From contig CALHUZ010000534.1 in NCBI GenBank assembly GCA_938039305.1, positions 1 to 8,149 on the forward strand: a stretch of DNA of 8,149 nt, given 5' to 3'. Source of the DNA: an uncultured Saprospiraceae bacterium. Lineage in GTDB: Bacteria > Bacteroidota > Bacteroidia > Chitinophagales > Saprospiraceae. The stretch's first letter is position 1. Each line of letters begins with the position of its first letter. This document shows positions 1 through 6,317 of this stretch, piece by piece. Made by a program: the position numbers and the translations under genes. The notes below the pieces were generated by a model that saw only the letters and a list, made by a program, of their open reading frames with translations, made no database searches and had not been told where the DNA came from.

Positions 1-1
1 G

Positions 2-979
2 CGTTTTCCTGATACAGAATTTGAATTCATAGAAGCAGGGATTCCTTCCATGGGTACTACGCCAGCAGCCTTTAGGTTAGAACGAGATGTCTTGTCCAAG
101 GGAACAATAGACTTACTATTTGAGGAAGCAGCAGTGAATGATGCATCTAACGGAAGAACGGCAACTGAGCAGATTAGAGCAATGGAAGGAATAGTCAGGC
201 ACCTGAAAGTAGCAAATGCAGACATCGATATCGTAATGATGCATTTCGTAGATCCAGATAAAATGGAAAGCTATAATAACGGAGCTGAACCTGAAGTGAT
301 CGTCAATCATAATGCCGTTGCTGAACACTATGGTATCCCCACGATCAATCTTGCAAAAGAAGTTACTGATAGAATAAATAATCAGGAGTTCACTTGGGAA
401 GATGACTTTATAAATCTACATCCATCTCCTTTTGGCCAAGGGGTCTATGCCAACTCGATAATTCAATTTTTAGATAATGCCTATTCAGGTCATTTTGATC
501 ATGGTGATAAGATGTCACCTTCTTGGTTATCAAAAAAAATAGACGACTTATCATATGATAATGGATATCTGATCAATATAGATGAAGCTCAACTTGGCAA
601 AGGTTGGAGCATCGATGCATTTTGGAATCCTAACGATGGAACTGGTACAAGATCGAATTATGTAGATGTGCCCATGTTAATAAGTGATGCGCCAGGAAGC
701 ACTTTAGAATTAAATTTTGAGGGCAATACAGTAGGCATATCTGTAGCGGCTGGTCGAGACGCAGGTGAGATAGAATACAGAATAGATGGTGTAGAATGGG
801 AAAAGTTAAACCTATTTACAAAATGGAGTAAAGGGTTGCATCTCCCATGGTATTATACTTTAGCATCTGGGTTATCCAAGGAAAGTCACTTATTAGAATT
901 GCGTATATCTGAATCCAAGGATAATAGAAGTATTGGGCATGCTTGTCGTATAAGATATTTCTATGCGAACGGTCATTAA
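2..979 (+). CDS. SGNH/GDSL-family hydrolase with C-terminal beta-rich domain (5' end outside window)
   Basis: The frame is open to the left edge, and the residues before the internal ATG at 50 (RFPDTEFEFIEAGIPSMG) continue the family pattern, so the gene begins upstream and that ATG is not its start. Visible are 325 residues. The GDS block with the nucleophile Ser lies outside the window. Seen are a block II-like Gly (IPSMGTT), a block III-like EAAVND (N46-D47 in window numbering) and a block V-like DDFINLHPSPFGQ (H140). The acidic residue D135 sits five residues before the His, not three as in the classical DxxH. Residues from about 190 to the end form a separate beta-rich module with GRDAGEIEYRIDG, like C-terminal domains in Bacteroidota and Planctomycetes SGNH proteins. 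By family these are esterases, often acting on acylated carbohydrates; the substrate here is unknown. No terminator is seen after the stop. Confidence 0.85.
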   Translation, partial: RFPDTEFEFIEAGIPSMGTTPAAFRLERDVLSKGTIDLLFEEAAVNDASNGRTATEQIRAMEGIVRHLKVANADIDIVMMHFVDPDKMESYNNGAEPEVIVNHNAVAEHYGIPTINLAKEVTDRINNQEFTWEDDFINLHPSPFGQGVYANSIIQFLDNAYSGHFDHGDKMSPSWLSKKIDDLSYDNGYLINIDEAQLGKGWSIDAFWNPNDGTGTRSNYVDVPMLISDAPGSTLELNFEGNTVGISVAAGRDAGEIEYRIDGVEWEKLNLFTKWSKGLHLPWYYTLASGLSKESHLLELRISESKDNRSIGHACRIRYFYANGH

Positions 980-989
980 CCGATTTGTA
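979..989 (+). promoter_or_regulatory. weak operator-like site before the NTF2-like lipoprotein gene
   Basis: ACCGATTTGTA matches 10 of 11 bases of the core ACCGATTGGTA in the operator at 2355-2365. It lies just after the SGNH stop and 75 bp before ATG 1064. The outer arms are not conserved (12 of 18 bases match over the full site), so this could be chance. Confidence 0.25.
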
Positions 990-1063
990 AATACTTGTCA
1001 AAAGACACGTGTATATTCGCAAATTATAAACTGGAGTATATTTACGAAAAGTAAAATTCGACA

Positions 1064-1561
1064 ATGAAGATCTTCTTAGCTTTCCTTAGGACATTTTGTC
1101 TCTTGATTACAGTTGTGCTTTTAGGTGGTATGATTGCCACGAGTTGCAGTTCCTCTGTAAAGGAGATAGTCCATGATGACAAAGCCAAGTTGACGTTACA
1201 GAAGCTCCTTACTTCATTAGAAAATAAAGACCTGGGGGCACTCAAAGAGACGATGTCCGAGTCTAATGAGATGGAACTCATACTGACTAATGGTGATATA
1301 ATGACTGGTGCAGATTCCTTTGTGGCATTTCACGAAAGTTGGTTTCAAGATACGGCGTGGTCTATAAGACATGAATTGATTGATTTTAAACTATATGATG
1401 GAATTGCTACTTCTACGGTCAAGGCTTACTACAATGAACCTGATCGCGACGGTCAACCTTACTTCCATAATATGGTCGTCACTTATGTCCTACATAGATC
1501 AGAAGATGGCACATGGGCTGTGATTAAGGATCAAGCCACCTCCTTTGAGAAGTCTAACTGA
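1064..1561 (+). CDS. NTF2/SnoaL-like (DUF4440-type) lipoprotein
   Basis: The product is 165 residues. It begins with a basic-hydrophobic signal peptide ending in the lipobox-like I24-A-T-S-C28, so it is predicted to be lipid-anchored in the envelope. From about residue 43 it resembles the NTF2/SnoaL-like fold: an opening helix (LQKLLTSLENKDLGALKETM), a central stretch with GDIMTGADSFVAFHESWF, and closing beta strands with TYVLHRSEDGTWAVIKDQAT. This small alpha+beta barrel is used by enzymes and by ligand-binding proteins, and no catalytic residue can be assigned from the sequence. The ATG at 1064 gives a full signal peptide and is a good start although no Shine-Dalgarno is present, as usual in Bacteroidota. 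A TATATTCG (1012-1019) upstream resembles the -7 element, but no well-spaced TTG accompanies it. It is separated by 84 bp from the SGNH gene and may be an independent unit. Confidence 0.8.
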   Translation: MKIFLAFLRTFCLLITVVLLGGMIATSCSSSVKEIVHDDKAKLTLQKLLTSLENKDLGALKETMSESNEMELILTNGDIMTGADSFVAFHESWFQDTAWSIRHELIDFKLYDGIATSTVKAYYNEPDRDGQPYFHNMVVTYVLHRSEDGTWAVIKDQATSFEKSN

Positions 1562-1563
1562 TA

Positions 1564-1606
1564 GGTCGAGCTGAAAGGAGGGAAAGGCCTCGGCTGATCA
1601 CTTTTT
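1564..1606 (+). terminator. possible weak terminator after the NTF2-like lipoprotein gene
   Basis: GGTCGAG (1564-1570) can pair with CTCGGCT (1589-1595), including two G-U pairs, across an 18-base loop. A run of five T follows at 1602-1606 after six unpaired bases. The wide loop and the distance to the T run make this weak. Confidence 0.3.
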
Positions 1607-1687
1607 ATTAGCATTTGATAAGCACTGATCTAATACGAACATTTGATCGGTAATTCTGATGAATATGATGTATTCGATGCTCATCAC

Positions 1688-1718
1688 TTGCATTATTAAA
1701 TACCAATCGGTATCTTCG
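1688..1718 (+). promoter_or_regulatory. putative Bacteroidota-type promoter of the tetR-like gene
   Basis: TTG at 1688-1690, 20 bases of spacer, then TATCTTCG at 1711-1718. This fits the TTG / TAnnTTTG consensus of the Bacteroidota primary sigma factor except for C in place of one T. Its -7 element overlaps the palindrome at 1698-1715, as expected for autorepression. Confidence 0.5.
1698..1715 (+). promoter_or_regulatory. putative TetR operator upstream of the regulator gene
   Basis: AAATACCAATCGGTATCT has arms AAATACC and GGTATCT around the centre AATC, with one arm mismatch. It is the reverse complement, at 17 of 18 bases, of the site at 2351-2368. It ends 28 bp before the ATG of the TetR-family gene and covers the putative -7 element. 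Repetition of the motif in front of two adjacent genes is the main support. Confidence 0.7.
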
Positions 1719-1743
1719 TTTCTGTAAAACTTGGAAAAGTCAC

Positions 1744-2334
1744 ATGCGTAACCCTGAATTAACAAGATTGAGGATACTTGAAAAGTCGAGTATCTTATTC
1801 AATATTCAAGGTTATAAGGCTACGTCATTGAGTGATATCTGTAAGGCATCAAAGTTGACCAAAGGGGCTATTTACAAGCACTTCAAAGATAAGGCGGAAT
1901 TAGAAAGAGAAGCGCTTTTGTTCATGACAACCAAAATGGTTTCAGAAGTTGCTGATGAGATCTCAGCGGCTAAAAGCGTAAAGAAGAAGTTGTACGCCAT
2001 CATTGAGTATTTCGCTCGTTATCATACTGATCCACCATTTGAAGGAGGCTGCCCTTTGATGAATGCATCTATAGAGGCAGATGATAATAACCCTGACTTG
2101 AAGGTGATAGTGCAGAAGGTTATGGAAGTGATGCACTTTAATTTGTGCCGTGTCATTAACAATGGCATCAAGCACAAGCAGATAAGGAAAAATACTGATG
2201 TGAAAGGATTGGCATCTATCATTATCTCTTCTTTAGAAGGGGCTGTGATGATGCTTAAGGTTATGGATAGCGACAAGCATTTGATTGCTACCACTAAGTA
2301 TTTGAAGTCTGAAATTAAAAGAATATTGATTTAG
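1744..2334 (+). CDS. TetR/AcrR-family transcriptional repressor
   Basis: The product is 196 residues. The N-terminal DNA-binding domain shows the family pattern: a first helix (RLRILEKSSILFNIQGY), then a helix-turn-helix at about 28-47 (SLSDICKASKLTKGAIYKHF) followed by KDKAEL. The C-terminal ligand-binding half carries E100-G-G-C-P-L-M-N and EADDNNP (to residue 117), which resembles the C-terminal domain of LmrA/YxaF-type TetR proteins. Such proteins are dimers that leave their operator when a small ligand binds. ATG 1744 gives the usual short N-terminus before the first helix. The palindrome at 1698-1715 overlapping its promoter suggests autorepression, and the twin site at 2351-2368 suggests control of the downstream hydrolase. 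The ligand cannot be inferred. Family assignment is secure; the operator link is inference. Confidence 0.93.
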   Translation: MRNPELTRLRILEKSSILFNIQGYKATSLSDICKASKLTKGAIYKHFKDKAELEREALLFMTTKMVSEVADEISAAKSVKKKLYAIIEYFARYHTDPPFEGGCPLMNASIEADDNNPDLKVIVQKVMEVMHFNLCRVINNGIKHKQIRKNTDVKGLASIIISSLEGAVMMLKVMDSDKHLIATTKYLKSEIKRILI

Positions 2335-2340
2335 TTTTTT

Positions 2341-2371
2341 TTGCCCAACAAGATACCGATTGGTATCTAAC
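2341..2371 (+). promoter_or_regulatory. putative promoter of the alpha/beta hydrolase gene
   Basis: TTG at 2341-2343, 20 bases of spacer, then TATCTAAC at 2364-2371. Only the TATCT part agrees with the -7 consensus, but TTG and TATCT are exactly 23 bp apart, as they are upstream of the regulator. Initiation here would leave a very short leader before ATG 2381. Confidence 0.4.
2351..2368 (+). promoter_or_regulatory. putative TetR operator upstream of the hydrolase gene
   Basis: AGATACCGATTGGTATCT has perfect 7-bp arms (AGATACC / GGTATCT) around the centre GATT. It is the inverted copy of the site at 1698-1715. It lies 16 bp after the stop of the regulator and 12 bp before ATG 2381, overlapping the putative -7 element, so bound repressor would block transcription of the hydrolase. 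Confidence 0.75.
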
Positions 2372-2380
2372 TGTGAGATT

Positions 2381-3250
2381 ATGATAAAGATTATTCTAAA
2401 AGTTATTTCTGTATACTTTAATGCTCTGACTTGGCTCAGTCCACAGCTGTCAGCGAAGCAATCCTTTTATTTATTTGCATATCCATTTAAGTCTATACTG
2501 CTTCCTGAGCAACAGGACTTTCTAAGCACCTCTGATATGTTCCAATTAGAAGTAGATGGCAATCAAGTACAGTATTATGCTTGGGGTGCAGGTAAGGAAA
2601 CGATATTGTTAGTACATGGGTGGAGAAGTAATAGCTCTCAGTGGGATTCCTTTGTAGAAGCATTAGACAAAGGTAGATTTACAATCTACGCGTTCGATGC
2701 CCCAGGTCATGGCAATTCTGAAGGAAAGATCTGTACATTTCCTCATTACGAAAAATCAATAAAAGCCTTGCTCGAAGAGAAGGGTAGTATCGATCATTTT
2801 ATAGCCCACTCAATAGGCAGTTTTGCTTGTGCCAGCTTTATGTATCATAGCGGTTATCGGGTACAGAGCTATGTGTCACTGGCTTCTCCATTTAGTGCTG
2901 TTGAGTTTATGGATAATTATAAGAAGAGACTTACTCTTTCTGATCGTTCACATCACTATTTGTCTGATTTCTTTAAAAGATACATAGGCATTTCATTGGA
3001 TGATTATAGCCATAGTACATTTTCTAAAAAAGTAAAACCATGCCGGAGTTTGATCATTCATGATAAGCAAGATAAAGCGACGTCATATCATAATGCCATC
3101 AAGATCAGGGACTTACTCAAGGCTGCCGATATAGAGACAGAGCTGTTCTTAACAGAAGGGCTCAATCACAACCTGAGAGGTGAAGAAGTTGTGAATCGGG
3201 TGCTGGACTACTTGGGTTGCCCCTCACTTGAAGAATCACTACTCAATTGA
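2381..3250 (+). CDS. alpha/beta-fold hydrolase
   Basis: The product is 289 residues from ATG 2381. Seven more codons from a TTG at 2360 are open, but that TTG lies inside the operator and upstream of the likely transcription start, so ATG is preferred. The fold is clear: an N-terminal helical stretch (LSPQLSAKQ) as in many Bacteroidota members, the oxyanion-loop motif LLVHGW (H79-G80), DAPGHGNS, the nucleophile elbow A-H-S144-I-G, a putative acid in HDKQD231, and the catalytic His in LNH263N. The elbow has Ala in place of the first Gly of GxSxG, a tolerated variant. No signal peptide is evident, so it is probably cytoplasmic. The family includes esterases, lipases and C-C bond hydrolases; the substrate is unknown. 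Control by the preceding TetR-like gene is inferred from the shared operator motif. Confidence 0.9.
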   Translation: MIKIILKVISVYFNALTWLSPQLSAKQSFYLFAYPFKSILLPEQQDFLSTSDMFQLEVDGNQVQYYAWGAGKETILLVHGWRSNSSQWDSFVEALDKGRFTIYAFDAPGHGNSEGKICTFPHYEKSIKALLEEKGSIDHFIAHSIGSFACASFMYHSGYRVQSYVSLASPFSAVEFMDNYKKRLTLSDRSHHYLSDFFKRYIGISLDDYSHSTFSKKVKPCRSLIIHDKQDKATSYHNAIKIRDLLKAADIETELFLTEGLNHNLRGEEVVNRVLDYLGCPSLEESLLN

Positions 3251-3252
3251 GT

Positions 3253-3261
3253 GATACCAAT
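3253..3261 (+). promoter_or_regulatory. operator half-site upstream of the NTF2-like gene
   Basis: GATACCAAT is identical to the left half of the operator motif, in the orientation of the 1698-1715 copy. The right half (ATTGTTAT in place of CGGTATCT) is degenerate. It lies between the hydrolase stop and ATG 3292. It may be a weak or decayed repressor site. Confidence 0.4.
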
Positions 3262-3291
3262 ATTGTTATTAACATTTATAAATTATAGATA

Positions 3292-3666
3292 ATGCCGACA
3301 TTAGAAACGATCGAGAGTTTTATCAAAGCGGTCAAAAGCGAGCCACATGACCATGTGATAGAAAACTTCTACGCCGAGGATGCCAGTATCCAAGAGAATC
3401 AAAGTGCACCGAGAGAAGGAAGAGACAAACTGGTTGAGTATGAACGAATGGTACTTAGTAAAGCAATCAAAGTAGACTCTGAATGCATTCGACCCTTTTT
3501 TCATTCAGGTGATAAAGTAGCTATCAAATGGAAATTCAAGTTTGAATGGAAGGATCATTCTATTTCAGAAATAGAGGAAGTGGTTTTTCAAGATTGGAGT
3601 GGTGAGAAGATTATGAAAGAGCAGTTCTTTTATGATCCCAGTCAGTTTATACCTAAGAAGAAATAA
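3292..3666 (+). CDS. NTF2/SnoaL-like protein (nuclear transport factor 2 family), cytoplasmic
   Basis: The product is 124 residues without a signal peptide. The layout is that of SnoaL-like proteins: an N-terminal helix (LETIESFIKAV), FYAEDASIQENQ, a REGRDKLVEYE segment, then beta strands with RPFFHSGDKVAIKWKFKFEW, EIEEVVFQDW and a C-terminal FFYDPSQF. This closely resembles a group of small bacterial proteins annotated only as nuclear transport factor 2 family, some related to polyketide cyclases and steroid isomerases. Function cannot be assigned. It follows the hydrolase by 41 bp in the same direction and carries a half-operator in the gap, so it probably belongs to the same regulated unit. 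It is unrelated in sequence detail to the NTF2-like lipoprotein at 1064-1561, although both appear to share the fold. Confidence 0.82.
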   Translation: MPTLETIESFIKAVKSEPHDHVIENFYAEDASIQENQSAPREGRDKLVEYERMVLSKAIKVDSECIRPFFHSGDKVAIKWKFKFEWKDHSISEIEEVVFQDWSGEKIMKEQFFYDPSQFIPKKK

Positions 3667-3702
3667 AGAATCTCCTATAGATATTTTACAAAATAACACA
3701 CT

Positions 3703-4614
3703 ATGATAGGAATTGGAAATACGCCCTTGATTAAATTAGAAAATATGATTGAAGCCGACAGCGCCGATATCTATGTAAAATTTGAAGGAGCGAACCTCAC
3801 TGGTAGTATGAAGGATAGGATGGCACTGTCTATGATAGAGGGGGCGGAAAGAAGAGGCGAGTTAAGAAAAGGGATAAAGGTTATAGAATACACAGGAGGA
3901 AGCACGGGTAGTTCGCTAGCGATGCTTTGTGCAAGGAAAGGCTATGAGGCGTACTTCGTTTCTTCTAATGGTTTCTCTAAAGAGAAGTTACAAACAATGA
4001 GTGCCTTTGGAGCTACAGTTGAAATCGTTCACGCTGAAAATGATGTCCTTACGGCTGATGTTATCAATAGAATGATCGCTCGTGTCGAAGAATTAAAAAA
4101 TGAGCCTGATGTATTTTGGGTAGATCAGATTAACAATCTTGACAACAAGTTGGGCTATCACAACATGGCTCATGAAATAATTGAAGAGTTAGATGACGAT
4201 ATTGATGAATTCGTTATGGCAGTCGGTGGCGGCGGATGTATATCTGGAAATGCTGAAGTATTAAAAGAAAGATATCCCACTTTAAAAGTAGTCGGAGTCG
4301 AACCGTATTATGTGAGAAATATCTCTGGAGGAGATACTAAAGGGACACATAAGTTAGAAGGTATAGGCCTTTCATTTACGCCATCAATATTACGTAGAGA
4401 CTTAATCGATGAAGTTGTTTCAGTTAAGGATGAAGATGCCTACTGGACAGCGAATGAATTAGCAAAAAAGGAAGGAGTTCTGGGAGGTGCAACTGCTGGT
4501 GCTAATGTATGGGCAGCCATGCAAAGGGCAAAAATGCTCGGTGCAGGCAAGAAAGTAGTAACCGTCGTTTGTGATACAGGCATTAAATATCTTCAAGGAG
4601 ATCTTTATGCATAG
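3703..4614 (+). CDS. PLP-dependent cysteine synthase / cystathionine beta-synthase family enzyme
   Basis: The product is 303 residues, about the length of O-acetylserine sulfhydrylases. Family marks in order: GNTPLIKLE near the N-terminus; K37 in GSMKDRM, the expected Schiff-base lysine for PLP; the substrate loop T64-G-G-S-T-G69; the phosphate-binding glycine run G175-G-G-G-C-I-S-G182; and C290-D-T-G-I-K-Y-L near the C-terminus, corresponding to the DSGERYLS-type end of the family. The loops differ from the common TSGNTG and GTGGT(I)TG, so the substrate may not be O-acetylserine. No heme or CBS domain is present. The enzyme should be cytoplasmic and perform beta-elimination or beta-replacement on a serine-derived amino acid. 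It starts 36 bp after the NTF2-like gene, so cotranscription is plausible, but a functional link to the TetR regulon is not shown. Confidence 0.88.
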   Translation: MIGIGNTPLIKLENMIEADSADIYVKFEGANLTGSMKDRMALSMIEGAERRGELRKGIKVIEYTGGSTGSSLAMLCARKGYEAYFVSSNGFSKEKLQTMSAFGATVEIVHAENDVLTADVINRMIARVEELKNEPDVFWVDQINNLDNKLGYHNMAHEIIEELDDDIDEFVMAVGGGGCISGNAEVLKERYPTLKVVGVEPYYVRNISGGDTKGTHKLEGIGLSFTPSILRRDLIDEVVSVKDEDAYWTANELAKKEGVLGGATAGANVWAAMQRAKMLGAGKKVVTVVCDTGIKYLQGDLYA

Positions 4615-4744
4615 CTCTTAACGTACATGTAAGTGATAATGATAAAGTGGCTTGCATTTATATTATTCAATGAAAAGAATGAGTTACTTACCTATTGCAA
4701 TCGACTTAGGCTTATTTTGTAATTGATAGATAAAGAAAATTATC

Positions 4745-4987
4745 ATGAAGAAGTTATTATTGTTAGCCATCTGCTCACTCGCATTATTCAGCTGTTCAAG
4801 TGAGAATTGTCGCACTTGCAAAGGCACTGTAACTAGTACCGGTGATGCGCAGGATTGGACAGTATGTCAAGAAGATGAAATGCTCGTCGTGTCAAACAAC
4901 ATTTCAGGAGACACAAGAACAAGTACTAATACTTTACCCGAAGCGGTTGCTTTCTATCTTTCCATTGGATTAAGTTGTGAAGAATAA
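4745..4987 (+). CDS. small cysteine-rich lipoprotein of unknown function
   Basis: The product is 80 residues. A classic signal peptide (MKKLLLLAICSLALFSC) ends in the lipobox L14-F-S-C17, so the mature protein is a lipid-anchored envelope protein of 64 residues. The mature part has four further cysteines: C22 and C25 as a CxxC, C41, and C78 near the end. These could form two disulfides or bind a metal. I recognise no domain. The ATG at 4745 is right for the signal peptide. A TTATTTTG (4712-4719) upstream resembles the -7 element with one base missing, and no well-spaced TTG is seen. The gene stands alone, 130 bp after the PLP enzyme and facing the convergent fasciclin gene. Confidence 0.72.
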   Translation: MKKLLLLAICSLALFSCSSENCRTCKGTVTSTGDAQDWTVCQEDEMLVVSNNISGDTRTSTNTLPEAVAFYLSIGLSCEE

Positions 4988-4997
4988 GGTCGGGTAT

Positions 4998-5050
4998 TGC
5001 CATGGGTATGGCAGAGGCTGTTATTAAATTGTGATTAGCCTCCATTAGGC
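4998..5050 (+). terminator. stem-loop cluster downstream of the small lipoprotein gene, possible terminator
   Basis: Three hairpins can be drawn starting 10 bp after the stop. TGCCAT/ATGGCA (4998-5003/5008-5013) has a 4-base loop. GAGGCT/AGCCTC (5014-5019/5037-5042) has a 17-base loop. GCCT/AGGC (5038-5041/5047-5050) competes with the second. A T-rich stretch follows, but there is no clean T run. Confidence 0.35.
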
Positions 5051-5138
5051 ATTTCTTACTTTTCTTAAAGGTTGACTACAACGCTAAGAGATTGCCAAAA
5101 ATAGAAACTGATTTAAAAGCTTCTACATCAAAATGTCA

Positions 5139-5177
5139 TCAAAAAAGAGGGAGCATACTTTAGTATACTCCCTCTTG
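5139..5177 (-). terminator. intrinsic terminator of the fasciclin-lipoprotein gene
   Basis: AAGAGGGAG (5145-5153) pairs with CTCCCTCTT (5168-5176), and ATACT (5155-5159) with AGTAT (5162-5166), with one C/A mismatch between the two stem parts. On the minus strand the hairpin is followed by six T (A run 5141-5146 on the plus strand). It begins 23 bp after the fasciclin stop codon. On the plus strand there is no T run, so it acts mainly for the minus-strand gene. Confidence 0.85.
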
Positions 5178-5199
5178 TATGATAACCAACTACTACTTT

Positions 5200-6129
5200 C
5201 TATAAACTTGGTAACAATACAGTCTCTATAACATGTATCACTCCGTTAGTACCTTGAACATCTACAAGTGCAATCGCTACATCAGCTCCTGATTGATCTT
5301 TAATTGACGCACCACCGTCTAAGTCAATTGTAATATCTTGACCTGACAAAGTTGTTACAACCATATCATCCGTTAGTGCATCTGATCTTACATTTGCGCC
5401 AGCGACAACATGATACGTCAGTACTGTAGCTAATTGCTCAGGTGTTAACCCTGCAACCACATCTGCAATAGCATCGAAAGCTCCGTTAACAGGTGCGAAA
5501 ACCGTGAATGGTCCAGTACCTTGTAAAGCACTTACCAATTCTCCTGGCGCACCACTTAAAGCACCTACAAGTGAAGTGAACGCGCTGTTAGCAACTGCGT
5601 GTCCTACAACATCTAAAGGCATAATTACTGCATCAACGATATGTATCACACCATTGTCAGCTTCTACATCGGCAGTCGTGACATTGATCGCTCCATTAAT
5701 AGAAACACCTGCACTACCTTTTTCAATAAGGATAGACAATGCTTCACCTCCTGGTCCTGAAGCAGAAGCAGTACTTGCATAAGTCTGTCCATCCGCTATG
5801 TCACCAGCATTGATCTTTGCTCCGATGACGTGATTCAACAAGATGTTAGTTAAGTCAGCATCTGAAACAGTCGCTAAGTCCACGCCTAAAGCTGTGAATG
5901 CATCATTGGTAGGAGCAAATACTGTAAATGGACCTGCGCTCTGCAATGTCGCAACTAAATTAGTACGTGTCAGCGCAGCGACTAAAGTAGAAAACTGTGC
6001 ATCTCCAACAGCTATATCTACAATGGTGTTAGTCGTAGGCACCTCTGGTATTATTGGCTCATCATCGCTGCATGCGAAAAGACCATAAGAAAATAATGCG
6101 ATTATTAAGAATGATAATTTCAATTTCAT
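5200..6129 (-). CDS. two-domain fasciclin (FAS1) lipoprotein
   Basis: The product is 309 residues. A signal peptide ends in the lipobox L17-F-A-C20. The acidic SDDE directly after the Cys resembles the lipoprotein surface-export signal of Bacteroidota, so exposure on the outer face is plausible (inference). Two FAS1 domains follow. The first, about 34-172, has GPFTVFAPTNDAF at 66-78, NHV at 99-101 and NGVIHIVDAVIMP at 159-171. The second, about 173-309, has GPFTVFAPVNGAF at 206-218, YHVV and NGVIHVIETVLLP at 295-307. FAS1 domains mediate adhesion and matrix contacts in bacteria and eukaryotes. The sequence is rich in Ala, Thr, Val and Asp and poor in Lys after the signal peptide, as usual for secreted FAS1 proteins. 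It is convergent with the small lipoprotein and ends in its own terminator. Confidence 0.95.
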   Translation of the reverse strand: MKLKLSFLIIALFSYGLFACSDDEPIIPEVPTTNTIVDIAVGDAQFSTLVAALTRTNLVATLQSAGPFTVFAPTNDAFTALGVDLATVSDADLTNILLNHVIGAKINAGDIADGQTYASTASASGPGGEALSILIEKGSAGVSINGAINVTTADVEADNGVIHIVDAVIMPLDVVGHAVANSAFTSLVGALSGAPGELVSALQGTGPFTVFAPVNGAFDAIADVVAGLTPEQLATVLTYHVVAGANVRSDALTDDMVVTTLSGQDITIDLDGGASIKDQSGADVAIALVDVQGTNGVIHVIETVLLPSL

Positions 6130-6317
6130 AATTCGATAGTTTTATTAAATACTCAATTGAGCGTTAAGCTCTTTTTTATAAATGATGATTAATTGATGTC
6201 TGCTTTTGTGCTTCGATGCTTGGCTATTTTCTTGTCAATAACTTCGTTGTATGACTCAAGAAGAAAGCTGCATAAAATGCTATCTGCAGATTCAAGGTAT
6301 AAACGTAGGTTACTTCC

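Noticed and set aside
50..52. ATG 50 as the start of the SGNH gene
   Set aside because: The frame is open to the left edge and the upstream residues continue the conserved SGNH pattern, so the gene is truncated by the window, not starting here.
1646..1652. ATCGGTA, a further operator-like half-site about 50 bp upstream of the tetR operator
   Set aside because: Only seven bases match and there is no second half, so chance is a sufficient explanation.
3241..3252. Perfect palindrome ACTCAATTGAGT at the hydrolase stop, with ACTCAATTGA also at 6151-6160
   Set aside because: The first copy encodes the last codons and stop of the hydrolase, and the second lies near an unrelated gene; two AT-rich 10-mers are weak evidence for a shared regulator.
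5504..6088. Plus-strand open frames opposite the fasciclin gene
   Set aside because: They are the antisense of Ala/Thr/Val-rich FAS1 codons, have no signal or domain, and the minus-strand product is unambiguous.
6159..6177. GAGC-loop-GCTC followed by six T on the plus strand
   Set aside because: The stem is only four base pairs and no plus-strand gene ends nearby, so it is not called a terminator.
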